A stretch of DNA of 64,000 nt from Symbiodinium kawagutii (taxonomy: Eukaryota; Sar; Dinophyceae; Suessiales; Symbiodiniaceae). The DNA is taken from assembly GCA_009767595.1 (NCBI GenBank), contig VSDK01001933.1, positions 89,879 through 153,878 on the forward strand, given 5' to 3'. Below the pieces are notes generated by a model. That model was not told the origin of the DNA, searched no databases, and worked only from the letters and a program-made list of their open reading frames with translations. Both the position numbers and the translations under genes were made by a program. Positions 25,754 through 38,900 of the stretch are shown here, piece by piece. The first letter of the stretch is position 1. Each line of letters begins with the position of its first letter.

Positions 25754-28700
25754 GTTCGGAGTGATAAGCACCACTACTGCACCATCAGAAAGTACCACTA
25801 CTGCTACAATTTGCATAAAAGTAGTGGTGTTTTCGGAAGATTGGTTGTAGTACTCTTATACGAATATAGAAAGCAGATGAAAGCAGTAAATCTATACTAA
25901 ACACCGTATAGTTAACACTAATCTATAGTAGTGACCAGAAGTAAAGCTTGATACGTTCAATGTGAAGATTATACTTAAGATTGTAGTATGGGAGATTTGT
26001 GTTGTAGCATTGTTTACTGCTTACATGGCAGCAGTTCATGGCCGACGGTCGGAACGAACTGCTTACCATCGGCCCTTTGGACTCATTGACCACTGCAGCT
26101 TGGGAGATCCCACCAACAGTTGGGCCAGGCTCCAGATGCGAAAAATACTGGCCTCGGGAGGTCCTTTCATCTCTATATATATTTAAAAAAACATATATAT
26201 ATATATATATATATATTTGAATATATATATATATATATATATTTGAATATATATATATATATATATATTTGAATATATATATATATGAATATGTTATATA
26301 TATATATATAAATGTATACAACTGTTTTTTCAGTTTATCAGTCTTTGAATGTCTTTGGGTTCACCCTCTATCTCGACATTTTCTTCTCTCTGTCGCATAT
26401 TGTTTGCTCCTTTTTCTCGAGAGCTGACATCATTCTGGAACCCACATTAGTGTTTTCACGATTCTGATGTCACAGTTGCGTTGCAGTCTGGCAATCTAGG
26501 AGAGAACCCTAGGGGGTTCAGACTGGAGTCGGCCCATGATTGGGGTTACCCCATCCAAAAGCTACGGTTCTGCTTGAGGGAAAGCACCAATGACTCAACC
26601 AACCTTCGGATAGCTGGGCAAGTCATGTGGTAAAGCATACAAGTTGATCATGAACAAATACACTCCCCATAAGAAATATCACAAAATTAGAACAAATGAA
26701 CAATATCATGCTATGTTAGTCAACAATGGAGAGAATATAGTTTCTACCCATTTTAGTGATTTAATTGTTGACATGGATTATCGTTGATAGTATTCTACTG
26801 ATGATGAACAATATTGTCAGTCATATTACTCCTGATAATTCAACTTTTGCACACGATTGACGTTGTTAATCAACAGTATATATCATGAAACATACTGATT
26901 AGCAAATATGTGTGCTGAACATTACTGTATGATTACCATTGCCATTTGCCATCATTAATCATAATTAGCAACCTGCGTATGATAATCACTATTGTAAACA
27001 ATCTGTAATTACATGTAATTGACAATTTGATAGTGAATATTACCAAGGCCAGTCTCAGCAGTATGGTCAATCACGGTGTGGCTTGCACCATTCACCATCA
27101 TCAACAGTCCTTGCCTCAACACTGCTTAGTCCAGCCACGCTTCCAGGGGAGAACGCATCCAAAGTCCCGGCCCTACGGAACGGCAAGCGAAAAAGGCGGC
27201 TTCTGGAGCGGATGGCGGCCATGCGGGGAGGATAGCGCCATGGTTCTATGGTTGCTGCGGCCACCCTTGTGATCACCGGGGATAGCCATGTCGAGGAGCT
27301 GTGCTTCAAGACTGCAACTGACATGTTTTGCGCCGTGGTGGTGTGACCCAACTGATCCTTTAAAGAAAAAAACACAGCTACACTCAATCATCATGGGCAT
27401 CAACAGAAATTTGATCAGTACATGAATATTCTTACATATGATATGTGTGGATTCGAATGATTATGAAGTTGAATGCAGCAAGAAATTAGAGGATGTTCAT
27501 CAAGATGTTGGGATCTGGGTTCGGATCTGACTTTAGTTCGTTTCACAGTCAGTGCATCGGCGAAAAAGGCAGTCATCTTAGAGGTTAATTATGTGATTGC
27601 AGTTGACTACCACGTACCAGTCCAAGCATGCCCGAGTGACCTCGATCGTGCCATGATTGAGTATTAAGCAAGTTGTCTGGATTATTCAAACTGTGCAATG
27701 CTGATGATGTTTGAGCCCGGATCAATTGTGAACTTTTTTGATTGTTTTGTCCTGCAGGGATTATCACTAATGCAGCATTTACTGTACATTCCTCTGGTGG
27801 CTCAACTGTACGCGAATGGCAATGATATAAATGACATATCATTTATTGTCATTTAGATGGCTTTAGATGGCTTAAGTATTTCCATTTCCGTTTCTGAATG
27901 CTTCCAACACCACAGCAACGTCCAACACCACAGCAACGTCCACCATTGACACTCCTGGGAGGAAGTCTACGCCAGCTGGAAGATCTGATAGCTGGGTATA
28001 GAAAGTTTATACATGGGGGGTTCTTAAGCCGTAGGGACCCCCCCAAGATTACATAGGATTGGATGATTTGGGGGTGTCCCCCTATTCTGAGAAACACTCA
28101 GATGTTTATACTCAGAGCGATAGCTGTGAAGAACAGCTTAACCAATGCTGGTGATTTCAGGGAGAGCAGCCGCCTGGATCCATCCATAGCCTTGCAAACA
28201 ACGAGTGCCCTGCCAATGCACAAAGGGCTTTTTTGCTGAGTCATTTCATTGCTACGTATACATCTTTTGAGAGGAGTACGCGCGTATGTACCACATAAAA
28301 AGAGACATACAAGTGATTTGCCTACAGAAAATTAATTAATACCTACGTTGTATGCATTTGCATGCACTTACATGCTTTCGCAACATATCTTATACATATA
28401 CTGCTGCACAAAGACATCCGCTGCCTCACATTCGGTTGCTCGGTCGCTGCGAGGCCATTGGACGGCCAGCATACTTCAGATGCCAGAAACAGCGTCAGCT
28501 GGGATGAGGCGCACGGAAGTCAGATTTTGGGATCAGAAAAGAGCCTGGTGAAATGATCATAGTGAACACTTGGTGAAGTATTGAATTTGTTTGGTGATCA
28601 TTTCACAAACTAATCAACTCATTGTGCATGATCATTTGAGATCATTTAGCTAGCTAATCATAACTTTACTCATCGTGAAATGATGACTTCGACAGTCAAT

Positions 28701-31671
28701 TTGTCATGGTTAACAATGTTTAAACGGCTGTCAATGTTGTTTTGCAATGGGAAGTGATGGACAATGCACTACTTAGCAGGATAGTTAATGCAGATTAATG
28801 AGGGTTGCTGATGATGGTGATGATGGTGATGATGATGGTGATGATGGTGATGATGGTGATGATGGTGGTGATGCTGATGACGACGGTGATGATGATGGTG
28901 ATGATGCTGATGCTGATGAGGGTGATGATGAGTTTTGCATGAATTGATCATAGTGATGATCAATGTGGACCGGTGACTAGTAGTGATAGTGATGCTGGTT
29001 ATGGTTGATACAGTCTTACAATGATTCACAATAGCCGACGATCGCCAACCACAAACAACGCGATTTGGGAATGCGTTATGATCCCAAATACAGCGCACAG
29101 AATGGTATGCCAACATCACAACCAAGAGTATTCTGTTCACTTTTTGAATCTTCAAGGTCTACAATGTTTTGATCCATCACCATTTGAGCAATACTCTGGA
29201 GTTGCTCCTACTGGAGTTGCTCCTACTGTTGACCTCTAGAGCCTGTCTCATTTCGTTTTGTCCTTGTATAACTTATGTAGGACTGGACACATGACGAGCC
29301 TTGCGTACATCGAACATCTTCCTCCTGACTCGAAAAAAGCCGGTCCTCGGAGGATTGACCTAGGGCACATTGTTTTGATTTTTGGTCACAGATCGAGAAA
29401 TGAGAGAACACCTGCAAAGAAAATGCAAACATGTACATCATACATGCATGCCTGCATGCAAACATACATGCATGCATGCATACATACATGCATACATACA
29501 GTCACATTACATACATATCATGCCTGTGGTAAACAATAGTTATATAAATGCATGGCATGGTCATTTAATAATTAATAACTATTGTGGTATGTCGAAAAGC
29601 ACGGCTGTTCCGAATTCTTCAGCAACTTGACACACCACCAATATGATCCCTTCCTACTATTACTAACCCCCCTAATAAAAAACACCTTGGGGGTGCACTT
29701 CTGTTCTTTTTGTTCGTTGTCAATTGTATTTTTAATTGTAGCAATTGAAAGTAAAAGGAAGACAACATTCCCCAAGCAACGGTTTTCCTCTCTATTATTA
29801 AGAACCTTTGGCTTAGGGGATGTTTAGTCTTAGGGTCCTAAACACCAAAGTGGTTTTTATCATTAGGGTCCTAAATTTAATATTAGGGTCCCCTAATATT
29901 AAATTCCCCCAAATATTAAAAAACCCTTGGGGTGCTGGTGCTTAGTGGTTGGGGAGGGTTTAGAAATAGGGGGAAGGGATTATATCAAATCATTTCTCAC
30001 CTTCATGGGATATTGAGAAACACCAAACAACCAACAATAGTCTACTGTAAATCTTGTTGTCAAAACTACCTCATATACTTTTGCTTTGAACTTGTATATT
30101 CAAAGTCTAAATGTAAAACTAGCGCGATTAATTTTGACGCACCGCTATGTATCATTATATCAGCATCACGAAGCACCATCATCATTCACGATCGCTCGGG
30201 GCGTGGCCGTTGAACCCTTGCGTTGAGCGAGGAGAACTTGGCGGAGCATGACAAAGAGAGAGGGACCAGGTGCTCTACATGCTGGTGTTGGTGAATGTTG
30301 ATGCTTTAACGGATAGGTACCAGTTGGTCAACCATGGCCAGTTAAGGGTTTAGTGCTGCCAAGAATGGTGAACTGGTTGAGACATGGTCAATTGCTGTGG
30401 AAGTTTCATAGTGACCATTTAAGAGTCAATGTCGAAGAGTGATTGATAGTTGGTTGAGAAAGGTTTATACATATGTATCTATGTATACATATATATAGAT
30501 TCATGAATCGTTTATTTCTAATTCGCTGATTCGTATTATTTGTTGATTAAACAGTTGTCAATGGTTTATGAATGGTGATTGGCAGATATTTGACTTCAGT
30601 GGCCATTATAGTACTTACTAGTGCTTCATAATCATGCAGTGCCTAGCCACTGATTCGGGGCATGATCATCATAGCAAAGATCCCTGTGATGCAGCCTATG
30701 ACTCAGGTGAATATCCAACATGCTTCAGACACGAATAGTGACTGCTACTGACTATCCGCTTGATTGGGTGTGTAGGGTATTGTTTTTTTGCCTGTTTGTC
30801 ATTTGACCTCCATGTCAAAGTTCACCAGCAAGGATCAACGCATTCTCTCGCAAGTCTTCTCGTTACAAGATGCTACAACCATATTCTTCCAGTGTTTTCA
30901 TCTCCCAAGGCATCTCTTGCGCTAAGGAGTTGTCACTCCAGCAGCTACTCGCGGCTTGCGCTTGCGCAGGCGCAAGATCGACGAGCCGCCAACGCCTTGG
31001 GCGCACAGCCCGGTGGTCTCGTCGGAAGACGAAGCCGAAGAGGCTGAAGGCGTCCCGGTCGAGGCCAAAGATGAGGCACGGGGGAAGGGTTCCGCGGTGT
31101 CATGGCTGCTTGGTGCTTTGGCTGTTAGGTGGAATCCGATTGACCATTGGTTGGTATTGTCATGACTGGGTGGTGGTTTTGAATATTTTTACTTTTCACC
31201 AACCAACACTTTTTGGTGGTTTAACCATGCATTACTAACCGTTTGTTTCCTCATATTTAGGGTACTTGGCCGATCAAGCAATAGTTTGAGGATGGCTCAT
31301 AACCACCGGTTGATAGTAATGGTTAGTCATGGTTGAAGATATTGGCTAATGATGTTTGATTATTCAAAATGGTAATAGTAAAAGCAATGAGCGTCATCAT
31401 GACCAACCACAATCCCATCACTCTGAAACTTTAAACTCTAAGGGGTGATACCTACAGGTGAATTGCTACAAATGTGCTGTGTATGTTTGCATTTTGCGTG
31501 TATGTGACGCGTTAAAGTGTGGGACAGTGAGTCCCTTCCACGCATAAACAAGGGACTCAAAGGATTTCCGCCGACAGTGCTCTAGCCTCAAACCGAATTT
31601 CAAAGTTCGACTCAAATCCGAAGTCCTGGGCACTGATGATGGTGATGCTGTCGCAAACGACAAGTCATGGT

Positions 31672-31728
<57 letters not shown>

Positions 31729-33708
31729 GTGATAATGGTGATAATGGTGACGATGGTGATGATGGTGATGATGGTGATGATTATGGTGATGATTATGGTG
31801 AGGAACCATTCACGCAACGACAAGAGCATATCATTATAAGCCTGTTTCGTGAATGAAGTTTCGAGGGTGATGATAATCTTGCTGCTGGTGATTATCATCG
31901 TTGCAATGATTGTTGGTTCCTGTTTTTTGGAGTCATTATCATCATCCTGATCATAAGTAGTGGTCTATGATTATTGTATTTTGTTGTAATATGTTATGAG
32001 CAACAATGAATAGCTACGCATATGATCGAATATAGTCAGAAATGACTATGGTAATGAGTGCGACGCTAGCGTTGATGAAGAAGATGTCCAACAGCAATAC
32101 TCTAACTTTCTGATGATGTTTCTGTGTCCTTAGGACCCCCCTGAGGGTGCAGGTCACTCGTGAAAGACTGCTTATGATGGTTGAATGAACCAACAACCGA
32201 TGCTACTCTGACTTCATTTGCTGCTCAACCTGTGCGCAGGCGGCCAAGCCAAGTGCAGCAGGAGGCATCAGTGCTGACATGTCAGGGGAACCCGGTCGCA
32301 GTGTGGCTGTTCGAGATCGCCTGAACCAGTGTAAATGAACGTTGTCAACCAGCATTGAGAGTTCATGCCTTCATGGCAATACTGAATTAGCAAAGATTTG
32401 TTTTAAAGGTTTTTTTTTTGAAAAAATAGTTTGGCATTATTTGTTGATTGATTGATGTTAATCCCGGATCAATAAACCACGGATTTATTTATTTGGGAGG
32501 TACCGAAACCACGGCTTTTGGGGTACACTCCCGATTAATCAACCAGAGGTCTATTAATGCAGGGTTGGCATTCATTATGCTTTATCAACCACTATATTAA
32601 TAGCATTCAATTATTAATTAGTCGATCAAACATGTATAAAGATGATTGATGAATATTTCGCCAGTTGCCAGCAACAATAGCCAGGATGTAACAACGCATG
32701 ATGTAGTGACCATGTTAAACTAGCAGAATTACCAGCAGCAACAAGCCACAGTGCTTAATTATGCATGATCAACGAGGTTCGTTCAATGATTCCCCAATGG
32801 TCTTGGGGTCGGGAGTGTTAAGGAATACATGCTTGGGGCCTCGTCACCTTGCCTAGATACTTCCTGGAGGAAAGCTCATTTTGTGAAAGATGGCAGTCTG
32901 GCGTTTGTGAACCGCAAGCTACATGAAGCGTTTGAGAAGAGTCCGACTGCCATGACCGAGGCTTTCGGCGCATCTGGAAAAACTGAACCAAGCAAAGGCT
33001 GTGCTGAAGCGGTTGGGTCAGTGGGGTGTTGACATCGTTTGTATTTTGCACCAACTACGTGCTGGCTCAAGATACCTTTGCTGTGGAAGAGTCAAAGTGT
33101 GGCAGTGCCTATAGATGGTTATTTTTGCTGGTGCACTCAATCTGTAGGTTGAATTTGCAGAAAAGTGAACTTGCAAACGGGGGCATGGGGTCTTTCGTCT
33201 TTTGTACTGATGTACTTGTCAAAAGCCGGGATAGGATAGCTTTGAATTCAAATCATTGCTTCTGAGATCTCAACGGCACGTAAGATGTCAGCACCAGTTT
33301 TGCCTGTCTTTGCAACTCACTGCTCTGATAGTCTAACGGAGCTCTTGGCCCGAACAGAAGGGGCCAAAAAAGTCCAGGTTACAGGAAGCCCAGCCATTGA
33401 TCAAGCCGAAGGGTCCCCTATCCAGGCGAAGATTCCTGAGAGGCACCATGGATGTGGGGATCCAGGGGATGAGGGGCAGCTATTGCCCAGTGGGGTGGAT
33501 GTGAACTGACGTGCATGGAATGAAATGCAATGAACATATAGACAGTCATAAATAACATATATATATATGTATTAAAAAAAACACAGACGCATTTTTGATA
33601 TATGTGAATTAAAAAACACATACATACATACATACATACATACATACATACATACATACATACATACATACATACATACATACATACATACATACATACA
33701 TACATACA

Positions 33709-33744
<36 letters not shown>

Positions 33745-34126
33745 TATACATACGTATATGATACAGTCTGTAAATATGTCTCTGCACGGAAATTGATTTA
33801 TTTGGTAAAATGTTGTGTTTTTTTAGTGTTTCCAGCCATGACGTGTTTGGAATTGTTGTGACATTTGGGGGAAACATCAAGTATATAGCGCTGGTTTGAT
33901 GGGAAAGTGGCACTTTAAGCGGCTCCTGGGTTGGTCCTGGACCATTCTAGGGTCGTCACTGGGCTGGGTGGCAGGTTGCTAAGGCATTGGCAGGGGAAGT
34001 TGGATGCCAACCAGCAGCGAAAGCCATGTTCTGAAGATCAAAACTGAAAGCTTTCCGGGGGTGAACCCAAAACTTGAGTCTCGGGGGTGATTCTGAAGTG
34101 ATCTCCACTTGAAGTTATTGTTCTCG

Positions 34127-34187
<61 letters not shown>

Positions 34188-35902
34188 GCTTGTTGTGCTT
34201 GTTGTTGTGGTTGTTGTGGTTGTTGTTGTGGTTTTGGTAGTGGTTTTGGTTGTTGCGTTTTTTTCCGCATGTTCCCCCTAGAAAAAAATGCGTATGCGAG
34301 CACTTTAGGGACGTACAATCCCAGTATGTGCGGTGAATCTGAATCATGTCAGCGCAACTGCTGGCATGTCTCGAGGTTTCAGATGTGACTTTCCGTTGAG
34401 GATTGGTCTTAATTATGTTGCACTTGGGATGGTATCTCTTTTGGAGGTCACTCTTGACCCGCTGATATCATTCTACCAATGACCGTAGATGCTTTGGTAC
34501 ACTCTGACAACAGCTTGGGTATGCTCTCGCAACATACAACCATGCAGGGGATATCAGGGATCATCTCTTTTGGTGGGGGCAACATACAACCAGGGCATAT
34601 CAGGGATGCTACGCAAGATATCCTTATATTTGGGGGAACGGTACTGGCCGATGGCAGTGAAACAACCCAAATAGTGTGTTTCTGTATGATGATGTTGCAG
34701 TAGAGGTTTCCAGGCGTCTCACCGAACATGACCCATTGGGCAGTTTTTAAAGATACTGTTGTTCTTTCAATACTGGGAATTCCCCCTGGCGATTATTCTC
34801 GACACCCCATGTATCAGTTGATATTTTTTTCGAGTTACTTGATGGAATGATCATGAATGATCAATGATCTTTCTAAGTAATATTATATAATCTTTACTAT
34901 TTCTCATTCTGTTTCACAGTTGCGATTTCTTTCGAGGTGGAAGAACTTTTCCAATTGAAAGTCTGGCCTTCGATCACTGCTCCAGCAAGGCAGCCTGGGA
35001 CTCCTACGTCGATGGTCTCCTTCGCGAATTTAGGACGTCCCATGGCCGGTCAATGTGTTGCTGCCCAGTAGGCGGAAGTAGATAGCTCGCAAAGGGTCCA
35101 AACTGAAATGTTTTTAACGCAATAGAATCCCAACCAAGACTGTTTTGTGTAGTTTCGAGATGACCAGTATTCGCATGGCTACGTCAACAAAAGAATTGAG
35201 CACACCAACTTGTGCACAGACGCAGGCACAGAGACACACACTTGAAAGCATACACTGTCGGTCACTTGAATCGCAGACATTTTCGGGGGAAGTTTGTGTC
35301 AGCTTCCAAGACCTTTCGCAGTGCAGGCCCTGTGAAAATGCAGAGACTGTATGTACTTTGTGACCGTTTGGTTTTATTTAGAAAATTAACCATAGGGGCG
35401 GGACCAGGGGACATGCTTTACAGTCACAGACTCATAGATATTTGCAATGGCAAATCTGGTTGGTGATTTTAAACATTGTTTATTTTCCCTCGCATTTACA
35501 AACTGGTTGGTGGTTTCAAACATGTCTTATTTTCCCTAGTAATTATTAACAAATGGTTGGTTGACCAACATTTTTCACAGGGATTGAAACCACCAACCGG
35601 CAAATGATTGGTTTTCATAGGGCTTGAAACCACGAAGCATGTTTTTGCAAACGGATGCTGTGCTGGACAGCCTGAGTGGTTGGTTTTGGGTCTTGTTTTG
35701 CTCGGCACAGCAACAAATGGCTGCTGGCTGCTTGCATGCCTAGTGTCATGGGTCATCATGATTCTGGGGGACGGTTGGCCAGTCATTTTTGCTTAGTTTG
35801 ATGATGTTGATAAATGATAATGATCATGGTGATGATGACCTTCGACCTTGGTGATGATGACAATGGTTCTGTAATGATGGTGATTATCTCGATGATTATC
35901 TC

Positions 35903-35966
<64 letters not shown>

Positions 35967-38900
35967 GTGATGATGTTGATGATGATGATGATGTTGATGA
36001 TGATGATGATGGGGATGAGGGGGAGGATGATTGTTCTCTCGATCATCGCAATGATGACCATGATGATGCTTTGGATGGTAATGATGGTGGTAATGATGGT
36101 AACGCTGATGACAATGACTATGACAATGATGAGGATGGTTGTGATGATTTTGATGCCGCCTTCATGTTGAACTGTCTAGCTTTTGCTGTCTTTGTGCGGA
36201 AAGAAGGCATTATTCCTGGTCTTAATAGCAACAAAAACACCAATCACATCACACGCGGGAAGCATTGGTTGACTTGACGGACGACATCAGCACCACAGGA
36301 CCCAGCAAAACCTCCTCGGAAGCTTTCAAGGCCAGCAACAGCAGCGGTGCTGGCTCCGATATTAAGCTACCTGGAGTGCTATGTCGGGTGTTTCCTATGG
36401 TCTTTGAGTCCATGATGATAAACCTTGCTGTAACATTGGTCATAGCAGTAACATTGGTAAGCATGGTTGCACCATGATTCCACCATGTGTTTGCCCTAAC
36501 CATTCTCGCTCCCTGAGGCCAAACGTGCCGCACACTACGACGAGTTCCGAATGATGCAGGCAGTGATGGGGCAGCGGTTGGGACCTTGTGAATCACCGCG
36601 AGAGTGACTTGCTGTTCCACATACTGATGGTGATTGTTATCTCGCTTATTTTGGTTTCTGCTTCAGAACCCAAATGGTTGTTGTTTGTTGACTGTTACCC
36701 CGGTTACCCCCTATGTGGTTGTAGAAATTGTCGGCTAATTATGATCTCATGATTGATTTTGGTGTGCTATTAACCCATACAAGTCATCATTCTTAGCCTT
36801 TGTTATGATGATGGCTGTTGTGAACCTCAACTGAGTATTGAATCAACCCCTATTCGAAATAAAGGTGCCACAGAGGCGATTAATTAAGCATGATCAAGAG
36901 TGATCATTAACCTCCATAAACTACCATCAACCGTTGATTGGCCATCACAAACCATTGATCACCATCCTGAACCCGCACTAATTATCATTAATTCTGATTG
37001 ATTGTCATTAATTATCCTTTAACCACTATTGTTTTCACTTACGAACCACTGTGTACATAGTGTACCAAGCATTGTTCAAAACCAAGCATGCTATAGGTAT
37101 TATCAACCACCCGAATCCTGGGCTGGTGTCTAATGTATAAGTTTAGCAACTACTATGTGCCATTCTGCCCCATTTTGATGAGATTATAACATGGTTGACA
37201 CTTACAACTACATTTTTTGGCTCTTGGTGGATTTTCCCGTTGTGAAATTGAGAACTAAGAACATGTCAAGGGATCTGAAATTATCAAATCCATCGTACTG
37301 CCTGGTGGTTTAAATATTGTTTCATTAGTTGTGGTCACTGATGGTGAACTAAACAGCCATATCATCATTTACAAAGATAAACACTAAACATCACTAGACA
37401 ATTAGCAAATTGTTTTGGTTCATCAATATCACTAAACATCACTAATCATCAATTAACACTTAAGCAAATAAGACATCACTAACCAATTAACCAATAAAAT
37501 TCACGAATAATATGCTTACACAATCAACCAATAAAAGCCATTGCTCAATTTGGTTCATCAAAGCTGCGAAGAAGCCGCGCCCCGACGCAAGCCACGGACC
37601 CCTAAAAAGCAAGCCCTCGACGACTGGGTGAATCAAGCCCTCGGATTTTGGTCGCCAAGCGGCGCCCTTTTCCAATGAAGCTTCCCTGAACCGCGACAAG
37701 ATGTTCATCTTATTGATCAAGAATGATGATTTTGTGCTAATGTTAGGTCGTGATTTGTAACCCCCCCCAAACCAAACTTGGGGGGATGATTAATAAACTC
37801 CCTCCTTAAAAGTCTTGCCTGAGAGATGGAAGATCTACTCTAATCTTCTCCGCTCTTCTCGGCTCTTCTCTTCTCCTCAACTCTAGTCTTCTCTACTCTA
37901 GTCTTCTCTACTCTACTCTTCTCTACTCTCTTCTTCTCAACTCTAATCTTCTCTACTCTGCTCTTCTCTACTCTACTCTTCTCTACTCGACTCTTCTCCA
38001 CTCTTCTCTTCTCTTCTCTGCTCATCTACTCTTCTCTTCTCTACTCATCTACTCTACTCTTCTCTACTCATCTACTCTACTCTTCTCAACTCTTCTCTTC
38101 TCTACTCTACAAGCCAATAGAAAGCAACTCAAAGGGAAAAGGAAAAGATAAAGAACTCAAAGGGAAAAGGAAAAGATAGAAGCAGCCAGGGCCACCCTAA
38201 GTTTTTTTTTGGCATTAATCGACCCCCTTTTGGTAAATCTATTATTCAACATCTTGGCTCTTCCTGGGCTACCCTCTTGGAAAATTGAAAAAAACTCAAT
38301 TTTTTAAAAGGGGTTTAATAAAGGGATCATCCATTTCAGCAAGCTCTCAGTTTAGTAAATGGCCAATAGAAAGCAAAAGAAAAAGATATAGAACTCAAAG
38401 GGAAAAGGAAAAGATAGAAGCAGCCAGGGCCACCCTAAGATTTTTTTTGCATTAATCGACCCCCTTTTGGTAAATCTATTATTCAACATCTTGGCTCTTC
38501 CTGGGCTACCCTCTTGGAAAATTGAAAAAACTCAATTTTTTAAAAGGGGTTTAATAAAGGGATCATCCATTTCAGCAAGCTCTCAGTTTAGTAAATGGCC
38601 AATAGAAAGCAAAAGAAAAAGATAAAGAATTCAAACGGAAAAGGAAAAAATAGAAACAACCAGAACCACCTGGGAGTAAAAAAATACCATCCATAAATCC
38701 AGAAAAAAATCAACCCCCCCCAAAAAACTTTTCTTTAATCACCCTCCATTTCAAAATGGGGTAGGCTATGAATAATTTTGGGAAAACTTTTCTTAAATCA
38801 ACCCCCAATTACAAATCACAGCCCAACATTATTTGGTCCAGGTTCATAGAATCAACGATGATTTTGTGGTATTTTGTCTATCAGGCTCATGTGGTGTGAC

